NCBI GenBank assembly: GCA_902729415.1
Contig: CACVCF010000112.1
Location: forward strand, 1-64,000
Length of the DNA stretch: 64,000 nt
DNA from: Terasakiella magnetica
Lineage (GTDB): Bacteria > Pseudomonadota > Alphaproteobacteria > Rhodospirillales > Magnetospirillaceae
Direction: 5' to 3'
In this document: positions 19,361 to 33,749 of the stretch, piece by piece
How positions within the stretch are numbered: position 1 is the first letter of the stretch
Layout of the letters: each line of letters begins with the position of its first letter
Translations under genes and position numbers: made by a program
The notes under the pieces: model-generated
The model's input: the letters and a program-made list of their open reading frames with translations, nothing else
Databases searched by the model: none
Told to the model about the DNA's origin: nothing

Positions 19361-20575
19361 TTACTTCTTCATCAAAGCAGGGCAGGCGCTTTCAGCCAGC
19401 GGCTTATAGGCCTCGTCGCCGGGAATGGTGCGCAGCACCTTGTAATAATCCCACGGCCCCTTGGATTCGGAGGGCTTCTTGACCTCCACCAGGAACATGT
19501 CATGGACCATGCGGCCATCAGCGCGCAGCTTGCCGTTCTTGGCGAAGAAGTCGTTGATGGGCAGTTTACGCATTTCGTCGGCAACCTTGACGCCGTCGTC
19601 GGTTTTGGCCGCTGCTGCCGCCTTCAGGTAATGCATCACCGAGGAATAGACACCGGCCTGTACCATGGTGGGCATCTTGCCCTTCATGCGCTCGCCGAAT
19701 TTCTTGGCGAAGGCGCGGCTGGAATCATCCATGTCCCAGTAATAGCCGGTGGTCATCTGCATGCCCTGGGCGGTCTCCAGCCCCAGGGAATGGACGTCGG
19801 ACAGGAACACCAGCATGCCGGCCAGCTTCTGGCCGCCCTGGGTAATGCCGAATTCCTTGGCCTGCTTGATGGCGTTGATGGTGTCGGACCCGGCATTGGC
19901 CAGACCGATGATCTTGGCGCCCGAGCTTTGCGCCTGCAGCAGGAAGGACGAGAAATCGGCATTGGGGAAGGGGTGCTTGACCGCGCCCAGCACCTTGCCG
20001 CCGCTGGCCTTGACCACCCGCTCGGTCTGGGCCTGGAGGTCGTGGCCAAAGGCGTAATCGGCGGTCAGGAAGAACCAGGAATCGCCGCCCTGCTTGACCA
20101 CGGCATTACCGGTGCCGACCGCCAAGGCATAGGTGTCGTAGGTCCAGTGGAAGCCGGTGGGCGAGCACTGGGCGTTGGTGAGTACCGTCGAGGCGGCGCC
20201 GGAATTGATGTCGATCTTGCCCTTCTCGCGCGACACTTCGCGCACGGCGACGGCCGCGGCGGTGGTCACCAGATCAAAAATGGCATCGACACCTTCGTTC
20301 TCATACCACTTGCGGGCGACGCTGGAGGCGATGTCGGCCTTGTTCTGGTGGTCGGCCGAGACTACCTCGATAGCTATACCATTCAACTTGCCGCCGAAAT
20401 CCTCCACCGCCATCTTGGCGGCCTCCACCGAGCCGGACCCGGCCAGATCGGAATAGGTACCGGACAGATCGGTCAGCACGCCAATTTTGACCTTGTTGTC
20501 GCTGTACTGTGCCTGAGCCGCGCCAGCCGAAAGAGCCAGCGCCGCAGCGCCCAACAGCAGTCTCTTGGTGATCAT
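19361..20575 (-). CDS. livK: Periplasmic substrate-binding protein of the liv-type ABC transporter
   Basis: This 404-residue protein starts with a Sec signal peptide (cleavage after AGAAQA, about residue 22) and then the type I periplasmic binding fold typical of the family (VKIGVLTDLSGTYSDLAGSGSVEAA). It binds the solute and delivers it to LivHM. HAAT binding proteins of this longer type serve branched-chain amino acids, amides or aromatic acids, and the sequence does not settle which. Given the aromatic catabolism genes elsewhere in the window, an aromatic acid is possible but unsupported by direct neighbours. Confidence 0.88.
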   Translation of the reverse strand: MITKRLLLGAAALALSAGAAQAQYSDNKVKIGVLTDLSGTYSDLAGSGSVEAAKMAVEDFGGKLNGIAIEVVSADHQNKADIASSVARKWYENEGVDAIFDLVTTAAAVAVREVSREKGKIDINSGAASTVLTNAQCSPTGFHWTYDTYALAVGTGNAVVKQGGDSWFFLTADYAFGHDLQAQTERVVKASGGKVLGAVKHPFPNADFSSFLLQAQSSGAKIIGLANAGSDTINAIKQAKEFGITQGGQKLAGMLVFLSDVHSLGLETAQGMQMTTGYYWDMDDSSRAFAKKFGERMKGKMPTMVQAGVYSSVMHYLKAAAAAKTDDGVKVADEMRKLPINDFFAKNGKLRADGRMVHDMFLVEVKKPSESKGPWDYYKVLRTIPGDEAYKPLAESACPALMKK

Positions 20576-20608
20576 CTGCTCTATCCTCCCGTTGGTATCC
20601 CGGTCGCC

Positions 20609-21311
<703 letters not shown>

Positions 21312-21319
<8 letters not shown>

Positions 21320-22082
21320 GACCGGCTTCTCCGTGACCGGCCCCCATATAGGCCTCGACCACTTCGGGATTGCTGGAAACATCCTTGTAGGAGCCCTCGG
21401 CCAGGATGTGTCCCAGCTTCAGAACCGTGATGGTGTCCGACAGATCGGCCACCACCGACAGGTTATGCTCGACCATGAGGATGGTACGGTTGGCGGCGAC
21501 GCGGCGGATGAGTTCGGCCGTGCGCTTGACGTCCTCGGTTCCCATGCCCGCCATGGGTTCGTCCAGCAGCAGCATTTCCGGGTCCAGCGCCAAGGTGGTG
21601 GCGATTTCCAGCGCTCGCTTGCGGCCATAAGACAGTTCACCCGCCGGGATATCACGGTACTCGGTGATGCCGACCGCTTCGACCAACTCGTCCGCACGCT
21701 CGTTCAGCGAGGCCAGGCATGAATCCGAACGCCAGAAGTGAAAGGAATTGCCCTGGACCCGTTGCAAGGCCACCCGGACGTTTTCCAGCACTGTCAGATG
21801 GCCGAATACCGCCGAGATCTGGAATGACCGTACCATGCCCTGGCGGGCGATGGCCGCCGGAGCGGCTTTGGTGATGTCACGGCCGTTGAACAAAATCTGA
21901 CCGCGCGTGGGCGTCAGAAATTTGGTGACCAGATTGAAGCAGGTGGTCTTGCCCGCCCCATTAGGGCCGATCAGGGCATGAATCGTGTGCCGCCGAACCT
22001 TGAGGTTCACGTCCGACACGGCAACGAATCCCTTGAACTCTTTAGTCAAGGACCGAGTTTCGACGATGAAATCATCGCCCAT
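21312..22082 (-). CDS. livG: ABC transporter ATP-binding protein LivG
   Basis: LivG (256 residues) is the first gene of the operon. Walker A is GPNGAGKTT, followed by the LivG-type FNLVTKFLTPTRG and MVRSFQISAVFGHLTVLENV. The signature region LSYGRKRALEIATTLA is the normal LivG variant, and Walker B is MLLLDEPMAGM. The ATG at 22082 has a GGGAGG ribosome site 6 bases upstream; a longer frame to 22154 lacks one. The operon promoter must lie in 22083-22650, shared with divergent gltB. Confidence 0.93.
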
Positions 22083-22220
22083 GCACACCTCCCACGGTGT
22101 TTCTTCCAGACTGGCCTTGGCGCATTTTCGCGTCCCAATCGCCGCCTGTTTCATTATTGTCCTGAAATAAGGCCATCAATTTCTCGCTCTGTCAAAGCAT
22201 GTAAATTTACCGGATGGTGA

Positions 22221-22454
22221 CTAAGGTCTGGACCCGAGAGCGACAGGGGGCAAGGCGAGGTAGGCGAGTATCTCCTGTGCGGGCGCTGTGAAATTGGTCT
22301 TTGCCTTGGTGACAAGGAGCATTTCCACTTTGGACTTGCCACGTGCCACTTTGCCAAAGCGGCTGTGTGTGGAGATCTGGATTTGTGCAATGGCGAAATG
22401 CCCGTATTGCGCGCCGTTCTTATTGTCGTAGTGTGATTTGGGGCGAAAAATCAA
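22221..22454 (-). CDS. Possible small protein in the livG-gltB intergenic region
   Basis: The 571-base gap between divergent livG and gltB holds no recognised gene. One minus-strand frame of 77 codons gives a translation with balanced composition (IQISTHSRFGKVARGKSKVE and TKAKTNFTAPAQEILAYLAL) unlike the Arg-rich shadow frames nearby. I see no good ribosome site or family match. It may be a real small protein, a gene remnant or chance. The rest of the gap should carry the two divergent promoters. Confidence 0.2.
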   Translation of the reverse strand: MIFRPKSHYDNKNGAQYGHFAIAQIQISTHSRFGKVARGKSKVEMLLVTKAKTNFTAPAQEILAYLALPPVALGSRP

Positions 22455-22653
22455 AAAATTTGTCTCGATCTGAGGTCTTCACGATGGAGAGGCCGTTTCC
22501 TACGCTTGGCGAAGCAGACGGAATGCCGTATGAAGACCAGATTCCCGAACGCTGGGCTGTGTTCGGAAAAGGGTACGCCTGCGCCCGCATCAAGGGGGCG
22601 CATCATGGAATTTGCCGCGGAATCCTTCGGGTTTTCGCGTCGGCGAAGAGGAC

Positions 22654-27291
<4,638 letters not shown>

Positions 27292-27292
27292 T

Positions 27293-28711
27293 ATGGGCAA
27301 GCCGACGGGTTTCAAGGAATTCGCGCGCCAGACCCCCAGCTACGAAGCCGCTGCGGAACGGGTGAAGCATTATCGGGAATTCACCAAGCCCCTCAGTTCT
27401 GAGGATCTGGCCAAGCAGGGCGCCCGCTGCATGGATTGCGGCATTCCGTTCTGCCACCAGGGCTGTCCGGTCAACAACATCATTCCCGACTGGAATGATC
27501 TGGTGTACCGCAACCGCTGGGCCGAGGCTTTGGAGGTTCTGCACTCCACCAACAACTTCCCGGAATTCACTGGACGCATCTGCCCGGCACCGTGCGAGGC
27601 GTCGTGTACCTTGAACATCACCGACGATCCGGTGGCCATCAAGACCATTGAGCACGCCATCGTCGAGCGCGGCTGGTCCGAAGGCTGGATCAAGCCCGAC
27701 ACCTCCAAGCCACGCACCGGCAAGAAAGTGGCTGTGGTGGGCGGTGGTCCGGCGGGCATGGCGGCGGCGCAGCAACTGGCCCGTGCCGGTCATGCGGTGG
27801 TGCTGTTCGAGAAGAACGCCAAGGTCGGCGGCCTGCTGCGCTATGGCATCCCCGACTTCAAACTGGAAAAATCGGTAATCGACCGCCGTATGGCCCAGAT
27901 GGCGGCGGAAGGTGTGGAACTGCGCGCCAACGCCCATGTCGGCGTCAGCATCAGCCCCACCGAATTGCTGAGCGGCTTTGATGCGGTGCTGTTGACCGGG
28001 GGCTCGGAAAAGCCACGCGATCTGCCGGTGCCGGGGCGCGATCTGGCGGGGGTTCACTTCGCCATGGATTTCCTGACCCAGCAGAACCGCCGGGTCTCGG
28101 GTGAAGCGGTGGGTGTGGCCGATATTCTCGCCACCGGCAAGAAGGTGGTGGTGATCGGCGGCGGCGATACCGGTGCTGATTGCGTCGGCACTTCTAACCG
28201 CCAGGGTGCGGCCTCGGTCACTCAAATCGAAATCATGGCCAAGCCGCCAGAGAAGGAAGACAAGGGGCTGTCCTGGCCGCTGTGGCCCAATCGTCTGCGC
28301 ACTTCGTCATCCCATGACGAGGGATGCGACCGGCGCTGGTCGGTGTCTACCGCCGCCTTCCGGGGCGAGAACGGACGTCTGACCGGCCTCGATTGCTTCC
28401 AGGTCGATGGCAAGTTCCAGCCTATTCCCGGCACAGAGTTCAAGCTTGAGGCTGATCTGGTGCTGCTGGCCATGGGTTTTGTCCATCCCGTCCATGAAGG
28501 TCTGGTTGACGGCCTCGGTCTGGAGCGGGACGGGCGCGGCAACGTCAAGGCCGATACCGAGGCCTATCGGACCTCCAATCCCAAGGTTTTTGCCGCGGGT
28601 GATATCCGGCGCGGTCAGTCCCTGGTGGTGTGGGCGATCCGGGAGGGCCGTCAGGCGGCGCGTTCGGTCGATGCCTTCCTGATGGGGCGGAGTGATTTGC
28701 CGCGCCAATAG
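27293..28711 (+). CDS. gltD: Glutamate synthase, small subunit
   Basis: GltD (472 residues) passes electrons from NADPH through FAD and two 4Fe-4S clusters to GltB. The N-terminal cysteine motifs are visible ([14 protein letters not shown] and [11 protein letters not shown]), then the FAD motif [17 protein letters not shown] and the NADPH motif [18 protein letters not shown]. The ATG lies one base after the gltB stop, and its ribosome site falls in the gltB G9 tract. A small hairpin follows the gene. Confidence 0.96.
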   Translation: MGKPTGFKEFARQTPSYEAAAERVKHYREFTKPLSSEDLAKQGARCMDCGIPFCHQGCPVNNIIPDWNDLVYRNRWAEALEVLHSTNNFPEFTGRICPAPCEASCTLNITDDPVAIKTIEHAIVERGWSEGWIKPDTSKPRTGKKVAVVGGGPAGMAAAQQLARAGHAVVLFEKNAKVGGLLRYGIPDFKLEKSVIDRRMAQMAAEGVELRANAHVGVSISPTELLSGFDAVLLTGGSEKPRDLPVPGRDLAGVHFAMDFLTQQNRRVSGEAVGVADILATGKKVVVIGGGDTGADCVGTSNRQGAASVTQIEIMAKPPEKEDKGLSWPLWPNRLRTSSSHDEGCDRRWSVSTAAFRGENGRLTGLDCFQVDGKFQPIPGTEFKLEADLVLLAMGFVHPVHEGLVDGLGLERDGRGNVKADTEAYRTSNPKVFAAGDIRRGQSLVVWAIREGRQAARSVDAFLMGRSDLPRQ

Positions 28712-28734
28712 GGCTCTTAAGGGATAACCGGAGA

Positions 28735-28758
28735 CAGAGGCGGCTTTGGTCGCCTCTG
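28735..28758 (+). terminator. Possible weak terminator after gltD
   Basis: An 8-bp perfect stem CAGAGGCG/CGCCTCTG with an 8-base loop lies 23 bases after gltD. Only a short TTTT follows a few bases later, so termination may be partial. Confidence 0.45.
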
Positions 28759-28889
28759 CGCATTTTGGCGCCAAATCGATACGTTTTTTTATTAACCTTG
28801 TATCATATGCGATTGACGCCTGTATCGAAGTGTTTCAATTTGTTATAGAGCGGGCTGCGTTTCGGTGCTGACTGAGGGATCTGGGTACA

Positions 28890-30590
28890 ATGTTCATTAA
28901 AAATTGGCGTTTCAAGGCGAAGATTCTTCTTATCGTTGCCGCGTCAGTCCTGGGAATGGGGCTGATCATCGTCGCCAATCTTGGCAATCTGCGCGAAGAG
29001 CTTTTGGACAGCCGCCGGATAAAAACGCGGCAATTGGTCGAGGCTGCCCACACCGTTGTCGGCCACTATATCAAGGAAGCCGCTGCGGGCCGGATGACGA
29101 AGGATGCCGCCCAGGATGCCGCCAAGGCGACGCTGCGGGAGATGCGTTACGCCGGCAATGAGTATTTCTGGATCAACAGCACCGACGATTCCAAGATGGT
29201 CATGCATCCCTTCCGTTCTGACATGGAGGGTAAGGTGCTGAGTGGCCTCGCTGACCCGACAGGCAAGCTGTTCTTTACCGCCATGATTGATACGGTGCTG
29301 AAGGATAAGAATGGCGGTTTTGTTGAGTATTTCTGGCCCAAGCCCGGTATGGATAAGGACAAGCCAGTTCCCAAGCTGTCTTTCGTCAAGGCAGTCGAAG
29401 ACTGGAAGTGGCTGGTGGGGTCGGGCATCTATATCGATGACGTGGATGAGGCCTTTCGCGCCAAGCTGATCAGTCTGGGCACGACCACCGTCGGCGTGGC
29501 GCTGGTGGTGCTGCTGATTTCGTGGTGGATCGGCAATGGTATCGTCAATGGCATGGCGGTGGTGACCGGCGGCATCCGCAAATTGGCGGATGGTGACACC
29601 AGCGTGACCCTGGACGGTGCCGACCGTCAGGACGAGATCGGCGAATTGGTCCGCGCCGCGGCCATCTTCCGCGAGCATTCCCTGGATGTGGCGCGGATGT
29701 CGGAAGAGCGGGCCGAGGCCCGGAAGCAGGCCGAGAGCGAGCGTCGCTCCACCCTCTCCACCCTTGCCAACGATCTGGAATCCGGGGTCAAGGGTACGGT
29801 GGTGACGGTAAGCGAATCCGTCGACAACATGCGCTCCACCGTGGTCTCCATGTCCCACGCCATCGATGCGGCGGCAGAGGAAAGCCAGGCCGTGGCGGCA
29901 GCGGCGCAACAGACCAGCGTCAACGTCGAAACTGTCGCAGCGGCGGCGGAGGAACTGAGTTCATCCATCCGCGAGATTGGTCAGCAGATGGTGCAAAGCA
30001 CCACCATCGCCAAGTCGGCGGTTGATGCCGCCAGCCGTACCGATTCCGTGGTGCGGGGGCTGTCGGATGCGGCGGACCGTATTGGCGAGGTGGTACGTTT
30101 GATCAACGATATCGCGGGGCAGACCAATCTTCTGGCCTTGAACGCCACCATCGAGGCCGCGCGCGCCGGTGAAGCCGGCAAGGGCTTTGCCGTGGTCGCC
30201 AACGAGGTCAAGCACCTCGCTACCCAGACGGCGCGGGCCACCGACGAGATCGCCACCCAGATCACCGCCATTCAAGACACCACCGCCGATGCAGTGGCGG
30301 CTATCGAGGAAATCTCCCGCACCATTGGTGAGATGGATCAGATCGCAACCTCCATCGCCAGCGCGGTCGAGGAGCAAGGTGCCGCGACCCGTGAAATCGC
30401 CCGCAATGTGCATGAGGCGGCTGCGGGAGCTCAGGATGTCTCGACCCATATCGTCGAGGTCAGCCGGACCTCGAGCGAGGCGGGCTCGGCGGCACGCGAC
30501 CTGCTTCAGGTGGCGGAGAGGCTGGCACGGGATTCCGGTATTATGCGGACCGGTGTGGATAACTTCCTGGGCGAAATTCGGGCCATGTAA
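28890..30590 (+). CDS. Methyl-accepting chemotaxis protein with a single Cache domain
   Basis: This 566-residue chemoreceptor has a transmembrane helix at about 10-30, a periplasmic single-Cache domain of the sCache_2 kind ([18 protein letters not shown] and [15 protein letters not shown]), a second helix at about 195-215, a HAMP region, and a long coiled-coil signalling domain. The hairpin tip that contacts CheA/CheW reads [30 protein letters not shown]. Cache_2 chemoreceptors often sense small organic acids; the ligand is not known. No CheR-binding pentapeptide is present at the C-terminus. The gene stands alone with an AT-rich upstream region. Confidence 0.92.
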   Translation: MFIKNWRFKAKILLIVAASVLGMGLIIVANLGNLREELLDSRRIKTRQLVEAAHTVVGHYIKEAAAGRMTKDAAQDAAKATLREMRYAGNEYFWINSTDDSKMVMHPFRSDMEGKVLSGLADPTGKLFFTAMIDTVLKDKNGGFVEYFWPKPGMDKDKPVPKLSFVKAVEDWKWLVGSGIYIDDVDEAFRAKLISLGTTTVGVALVVLLISWWIGNGIVNGMAVVTGGIRKLADGDTSVTLDGADRQDEIGELVRAAAIFREHSLDVARMSEERAEARKQAESERRSTLSTLANDLESGVKGTVVTVSESVDNMRSTVVSMSHAIDAAAEESQAVAAAAQQTSVNVETVAAAAEELSSSIREIGQQMVQSTTIAKSAVDAASRTDSVVRGLSDAADRIGEVVRLINDIAGQTNLLALNATIEAARAGEAGKGFAVVANEVKHLATQTARATDEIATQITAIQDTTADAVAAIEEISRTIGEMDQIATSIASAVEEQGAATREIARNVHEAAAGAQDVSTHIVEVSRTSSEAGSAARDLLQVAERLARDSGIMRTGVDNFLGEIRAM

Positions 30591-30601
30591 TCGGGCCGCC
30601 G

Positions 30602-30654
30602 CCCCCTCAAAGTTCCAAGCGGTCCGGATGGGCCGCACCCGGCGCTTGAGGGGG
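30602..30654 (+). terminator. Long stem-loop after the chemoreceptor gene
   Basis: Perfect 9-bp arms CCCCCTCAA (30602-30610) and TTGAGGGGG (30646-30654) enclose a second inner dyad. There is no T-run, so it may be a factor-assisted terminator or a repeat element. Confidence 0.4.
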
Positions 30655-30667
30655 ATGATAGACCCAC

Positions 30668-30681
30668 TTGACGGCCCTCAA
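30668..30681 (+). promoter_or_regulatory. FNR/Nnr-like site upstream of nnrS
   Basis: The motif TTGACGGCCCTCAA, inside the dyad CTTGA-N6-TCAAG, matches the FNR-family consensus TTGAT-N4-ATCAA at 8 of 10 positions. It is centred about 67 bases before the nnrS ATG. NO-responsive FNR-family regulators commonly control nnrS, so anaerobic/NO induction is expected. Confidence 0.55.
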
Positions 30682-30741
30682 GGTCCAATGGTGTCAGACA
30701 GGCCATGGTCCAGGTGTCTTTCGCATGAGGTAACCCAAGCC

Positions 30742-31953
30742 ATGGCCACCATTCCGCTTATGGAACCCGTCTATCAGGGAAACCAGGGCCCCGTCTTTTT
30801 CGCTGCGGGATTCCGCCCCTTCTTTCTGTTTGCCGCGATCCAGGCCGCATTCATGCTGCCGCTGTGGCTGCTGGTGTTTCTGGCGATCTTGCCGGTGGGT
30901 TCCAACTGGAACCCGGTGGTCTGGCATGCACACGCCATGGTGTTTGGGTTTGCCGGGGCGGCGGTGGGCGGCTTTTTGCTGACCGCAGTCCCCAACTGGA
31001 CCAATTCCCACCATGTTTCTGGCCGCCCCCTGATGCTGCTGTTCGGGGTGTGGCTGGCCGGGCGGGTGGCCTGCACGTTGGCGGGGATTCTGCCGCCGGT
31101 GCTGGTGGCGGTCCTTGATCTCGGCTATCTGCCCATCCTGGCGGTACTGCTGGCCAAGCCGCTGATCGAGGCGGGCAAGTGGCGTAACATCATCTTCCTG
31201 CCCATTCTCGGGCTGATGTGGCTGGCCGATCTCTGCGTTCATCTGGAGGCCATTCTGGGCAAGGCTACCGGGATGAAGGGGCTGTATCTCGGCATCTTCA
31301 TCGTGCTGCTGATGATCGCCATCGTCGGCGGCCGTATCGTGCCTTCATTCACCGAGAATTGGCTGCGGATGCAGGGCAAGCCGGTGAAGATGGCGCCGGT
31401 GGCGTGGATCGAGAAGGGTGGCGCGGCCGCCAGTGTGCTGCTGGCGGGACTGGCCCAAATCGCCCTGCCGTCGTCGCCCGTGGCTGGCGGGCTGTTACTG
31501 GCCGCCGCCGCCATTCATGGTTTTCGTCTGTCGCGCTGGCATGGTCTTGCCACTTGGAACAATCCGATCCTGATTGTTCTTCATGTGGGCTATGGCTGGA
31601 TGGTGTTGGGGTTTGCCCTGCTGGGGCTTTCCGCCTTCGTCGAGGCGCTGCCCGCCTCGGCGGCGGTGCACGCCCTGACGGCGGGTTCGGTCGCCACCAT
31701 GGTGATCGGTGTGATGAGCCGGGCGGCACTTGGTCATTCCGGCCGTCCGTTACAACTGGCGCCCGCCACCGTCTGGGCCTATGTCCTGATCTCGGTCGGG
31801 GCCTTGCTGCGGGTGGTGGCCCCGGTCATTCCCGGCGCCATGGTGCCGTTGACCATCGCGGGGGGGCTGATCTGGGTTGGCGGCTGGCTGATCTATATCG
31901 GGGTTTATCTGCCGGTTCTGACCTTGCCGCGTGCTGATGGTCGGCCAGGCTGA
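30742..31953 (+). CDS. nnrS: NnrS family membrane protein
   Basis: This 403-residue, very hydrophobic protein has about twelve predicted membrane helices and the NnrS family features: FFAAGFRPFFLFA at the N-terminus, WHAHAMVFGFAGAAVGGFLLTAVPNWT with conserved histidines, and GGRIVPSFTENWL. NnrS is a haem- and copper-containing protein linked to denitrification and protection against nitric oxide stress. It is 20 kb from nirS but both have FNR-like sites. The ATG at 30742 is set by homology; the frame is open far upstream. Confidence 0.92.
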   Translation: MATIPLMEPVYQGNQGPVFFAAGFRPFFLFAAIQAAFMLPLWLLVFLAILPVGSNWNPVVWHAHAMVFGFAGAAVGGFLLTAVPNWTNSHHVSGRPLMLLFGVWLAGRVACTLAGILPPVLVAVLDLGYLPILAVLLAKPLIEAGKWRNIIFLPILGLMWLADLCVHLEAILGKATGMKGLYLGIFIVLLMIAIVGGRIVPSFTENWLRMQGKPVKMAPVAWIEKGGAAASVLLAGLAQIALPSSPVAGGLLLAAAAIHGFRLSRWHGLATWNNPILIVLHVGYGWMVLGFALLGLSAFVEALPASAAVHALTAGSVATMVIGVMSRAALGHSGRPLQLAPATVWAYVLISVGALLRVVAPVIPGAMVPLTIAGGLIWVGGWLIYIGVYLPVLTLPRADGRPG

Positions 31954-32087
31954 CGCAGCATCAGGATGAGTTGTCACAATTTGCTGAAGTTATTGTCTTA
32001 TTTTTAGGGAGTCGTGTGACCAGATACACAGTTGGGGGTTATGCGGCGCTGTAGGGTGTCGTAGGAAGCGACTGTGGAGGTGACGGC

Positions 32088-32915
32088 ATGACCTGCCGGG
32101 TCAAGTTCATGGGTGTGCGCGGTAGCATCGCCTGTCCTTCTCCCGACCATGTGGTTTATGGCGGTAATACGTCTTGTATTTCGGTCACCACCGGGGCGGG
32201 GGAACTGGTCTTTGACGCAGGGACCGGCATTCGGGGGCTGGGGCGGGAACTGCTGGGCAAGGGCTGCAAGGAGGCTCACCTCTTCTTCACCCATGCCCAT
32301 TGGGATCACATCTGCGGCTTTCCGTTCTTTACGCCCGCTTTTGTTCCCTCCTTCCGGCTGCACATCCACAGCGCCCGGCTGGTCTGCACCCCCGACGGTA
32401 TCCGTGAGACCTTGGTGGCCCAGATGGAGCCGCCCAATTTCCCGGTGCCGCTGGGCATCATGCAGGGCATCGCCAGCCACCATGCTTTCGATGTGGGTGA
32501 GTGCATCGAACCTTATCCCGGCGTAGTGGTGCGGACGGCGGGACTGCGCCATCCCAACGGCGCCTGCGGCTATCGTGTCGAGCATGGCGCAAACGCGGTC
32601 TGCTATATCACCGATACCGAGCATGTTCCCGGTCAGCCCGATGAGCAGGTGTTATCGCTGATCCGAGGCGCCGATCTGGTGATCTATGACAGCACCTATC
32701 GGGACGAGACCTTCAGCAGCAAGATCGGCTGGGGCCATTCCACCTGGCAGGAGGGGATCAGGCTGGCCCAGGCCGCCGGGGTCAAGCAATTAGCCATCTT
32801 CCACCACGATCCCGAGAGCACCGACGACGTCATGGCCGCTGTCGAGGCCGAGGCCAAGGCCATGTGGTCCGGGGCGGTGGTGGCGCGGGAAGGGATGGAA
32901 TTGTCTTACTTATAG
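32088..32915 (+). CDS. MBL-fold metal-dependent hydrolase
   Basis: The 275-residue protein has the metallo-beta-lactamase fold. The zinc/iron-binding motif HxHxDH is intact (THAHWDHICG), and the N-terminal RGSIACPSPDHVVYGGNTSC matches a subgroup often annotated as phosphodiesterase-like or PhnP-like. Later metal ligands are plausible in RTAGLRHPNGACGYRV, ITDTEHV and FHHDP. There is no signal peptide, so it acts in the cytoplasm. It has a good GGAGGTGA ribosome site. The substrate is unknown; a cyclic-nucleotide or small phosphodiester is one option. It ends 10 bases inside the convergent Cache gene. Confidence 0.8.
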   Translation: MTCRVKFMGVRGSIACPSPDHVVYGGNTSCISVTTGAGELVFDAGTGIRGLGRELLGKGCKEAHLFFTHAHWDHICGFPFFTPAFVPSFRLHIHSARLVCTPDGIRETLVAQMEPPNFPVPLGIMQGIASHHAFDVGECIEPYPGVVVRTAGLRHPNGACGYRVEHGANAVCYITDTEHVPGQPDEQVLSLIRGADLVIYDSTYRDETFSSKIGWGHSTWQEGIRLAQAAGVKQLAIFHHDPESTDDVMAAVEAEAKAMWSGAVVAREGMELSYL

Positions 32916-33367
32916 ACCCCGATATAGGTGATGACACCGCGTTCGGGCACATTCTTCACATAGGACGCCTTGGGCTCGATCTTGTTGCTGGTAGGGTTAA
33001 GCCAGTGATATTCGACCCAGCCTTCGCCCTTTTCCTCCGCAACTCTGATAATGTCTTGCACCAGCAGCTTGCCGTTGGCGTCCTTGACGTTGAGGACCGA
33101 CTTGCCCTCGTTCTTGCGGTTTGGAGGATAGATCAGCCAAGTGCCGTTGGTATTGATGACGTTGACGTAGATCTCTCCCGTCTTGAATTCGCCATCGGTA
33201 TGGAAGGTCTCACGGGTTTTATCGACGCCGTCACGGATCAGCAGGTCAGCCGCCCGCAGTGTCAGGGCCTTGACCTGATCCAAACTTGGCTTGTCCGCCG
33301 CCCAGGTGTTTGACGATGCCAGGATCATCACTGCCACCGCCAGGATTTGCCGCAAAATCGTCTTCAT
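32906..33367 (-). CDS. Exported stand-alone Cache-domain protein
   Basis: This 153-residue protein has a Sec signal peptide (about 1-23, ending SNTWA) followed by one single-Cache domain (FKTGEIYVNVINTNGTWLIYPPN, VEYHWLNPTSNKIEPKASYV) and nothing else. It is the third gene after a histidine kinase and a response regulator, 13 bases downstream of the latter, so it is very likely co-transcribed. It may be a periplasmic ligand-binding partner of that kinase, but this is inference from the operon. Confidence 0.8.
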   Translation of the reverse strand: MKTILRQILAVAVMILASSNTWAADKPSLDQVKALTLRAADLLIRDGVDKTRETFHTDGEFKTGEIYVNVINTNGTWLIYPPNRKNEGKSVLNVKDANGKLLVQDIIRVAEEKGEGWVEYHWLNPTSNKIEPKASYVKNVPERGVITYIGVYK

Positions 33368-33380
33368 GTCGGCTTTCTCC

Positions 33381-33749
33381 CTACGCCAAGCCCAACTCGG
33401 CCAGGGCCGAGGTCAGCCGGTCGCGGGACAGAGGCTTCAAAAGAACGCTGTCGAAGCCGCCTTCGAGGAATTCCGCCACTTCTTCCGGCATGGCGTGGGC
33501 AGTGTAAGCCATCACCTTGAGGCCTGCGCCGCCCAGGGTCTCGGCACGGATTCGGCGGCAGACCTCCTGGCCACTCATGGTCGGCATACTGACATCAAGC
33601 AGTACCAGGGTGACGGTGGTCTTGCTCAGATAGTCGAGCGCCGCCTCGCCACAATCGACATCATCGACACTCCATCCCGACTTGGCCAGCAGGCGGGTGG
33701 CGAGGATGCGGTTAATGTCGTTATCATCAACCACCAAAGCCTTCTTCAT
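33381..33749 (-). CDS. Single-domain response regulator (CheY-like)
   Basis: The 122-residue protein is one receiver domain with the acidic pair Asp8/Asp9, phospho-acceptor Asp52 (LLDVSMP), Thr83 and Lys105 (LLKPLSRD). There is no output domain, so it must act by protein contact, as CheY or phosphorelay intermediates do. Its ATG overlaps the stop of the histidine kinase gene by four bases, which makes that kinase its probable partner. Confidence 0.9.
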   Translation of the reverse strand: MKKALVVDDNDINRILATRLLAKSGWSVDDVDCGEAALDYLSKTTVTLVLLDVSMPTMSGQEVCRRIRAETLGGAGLKVMAYTAHAMPEEVAEFLEGGFDSVLLKPLSRDRLTSALAELGLA

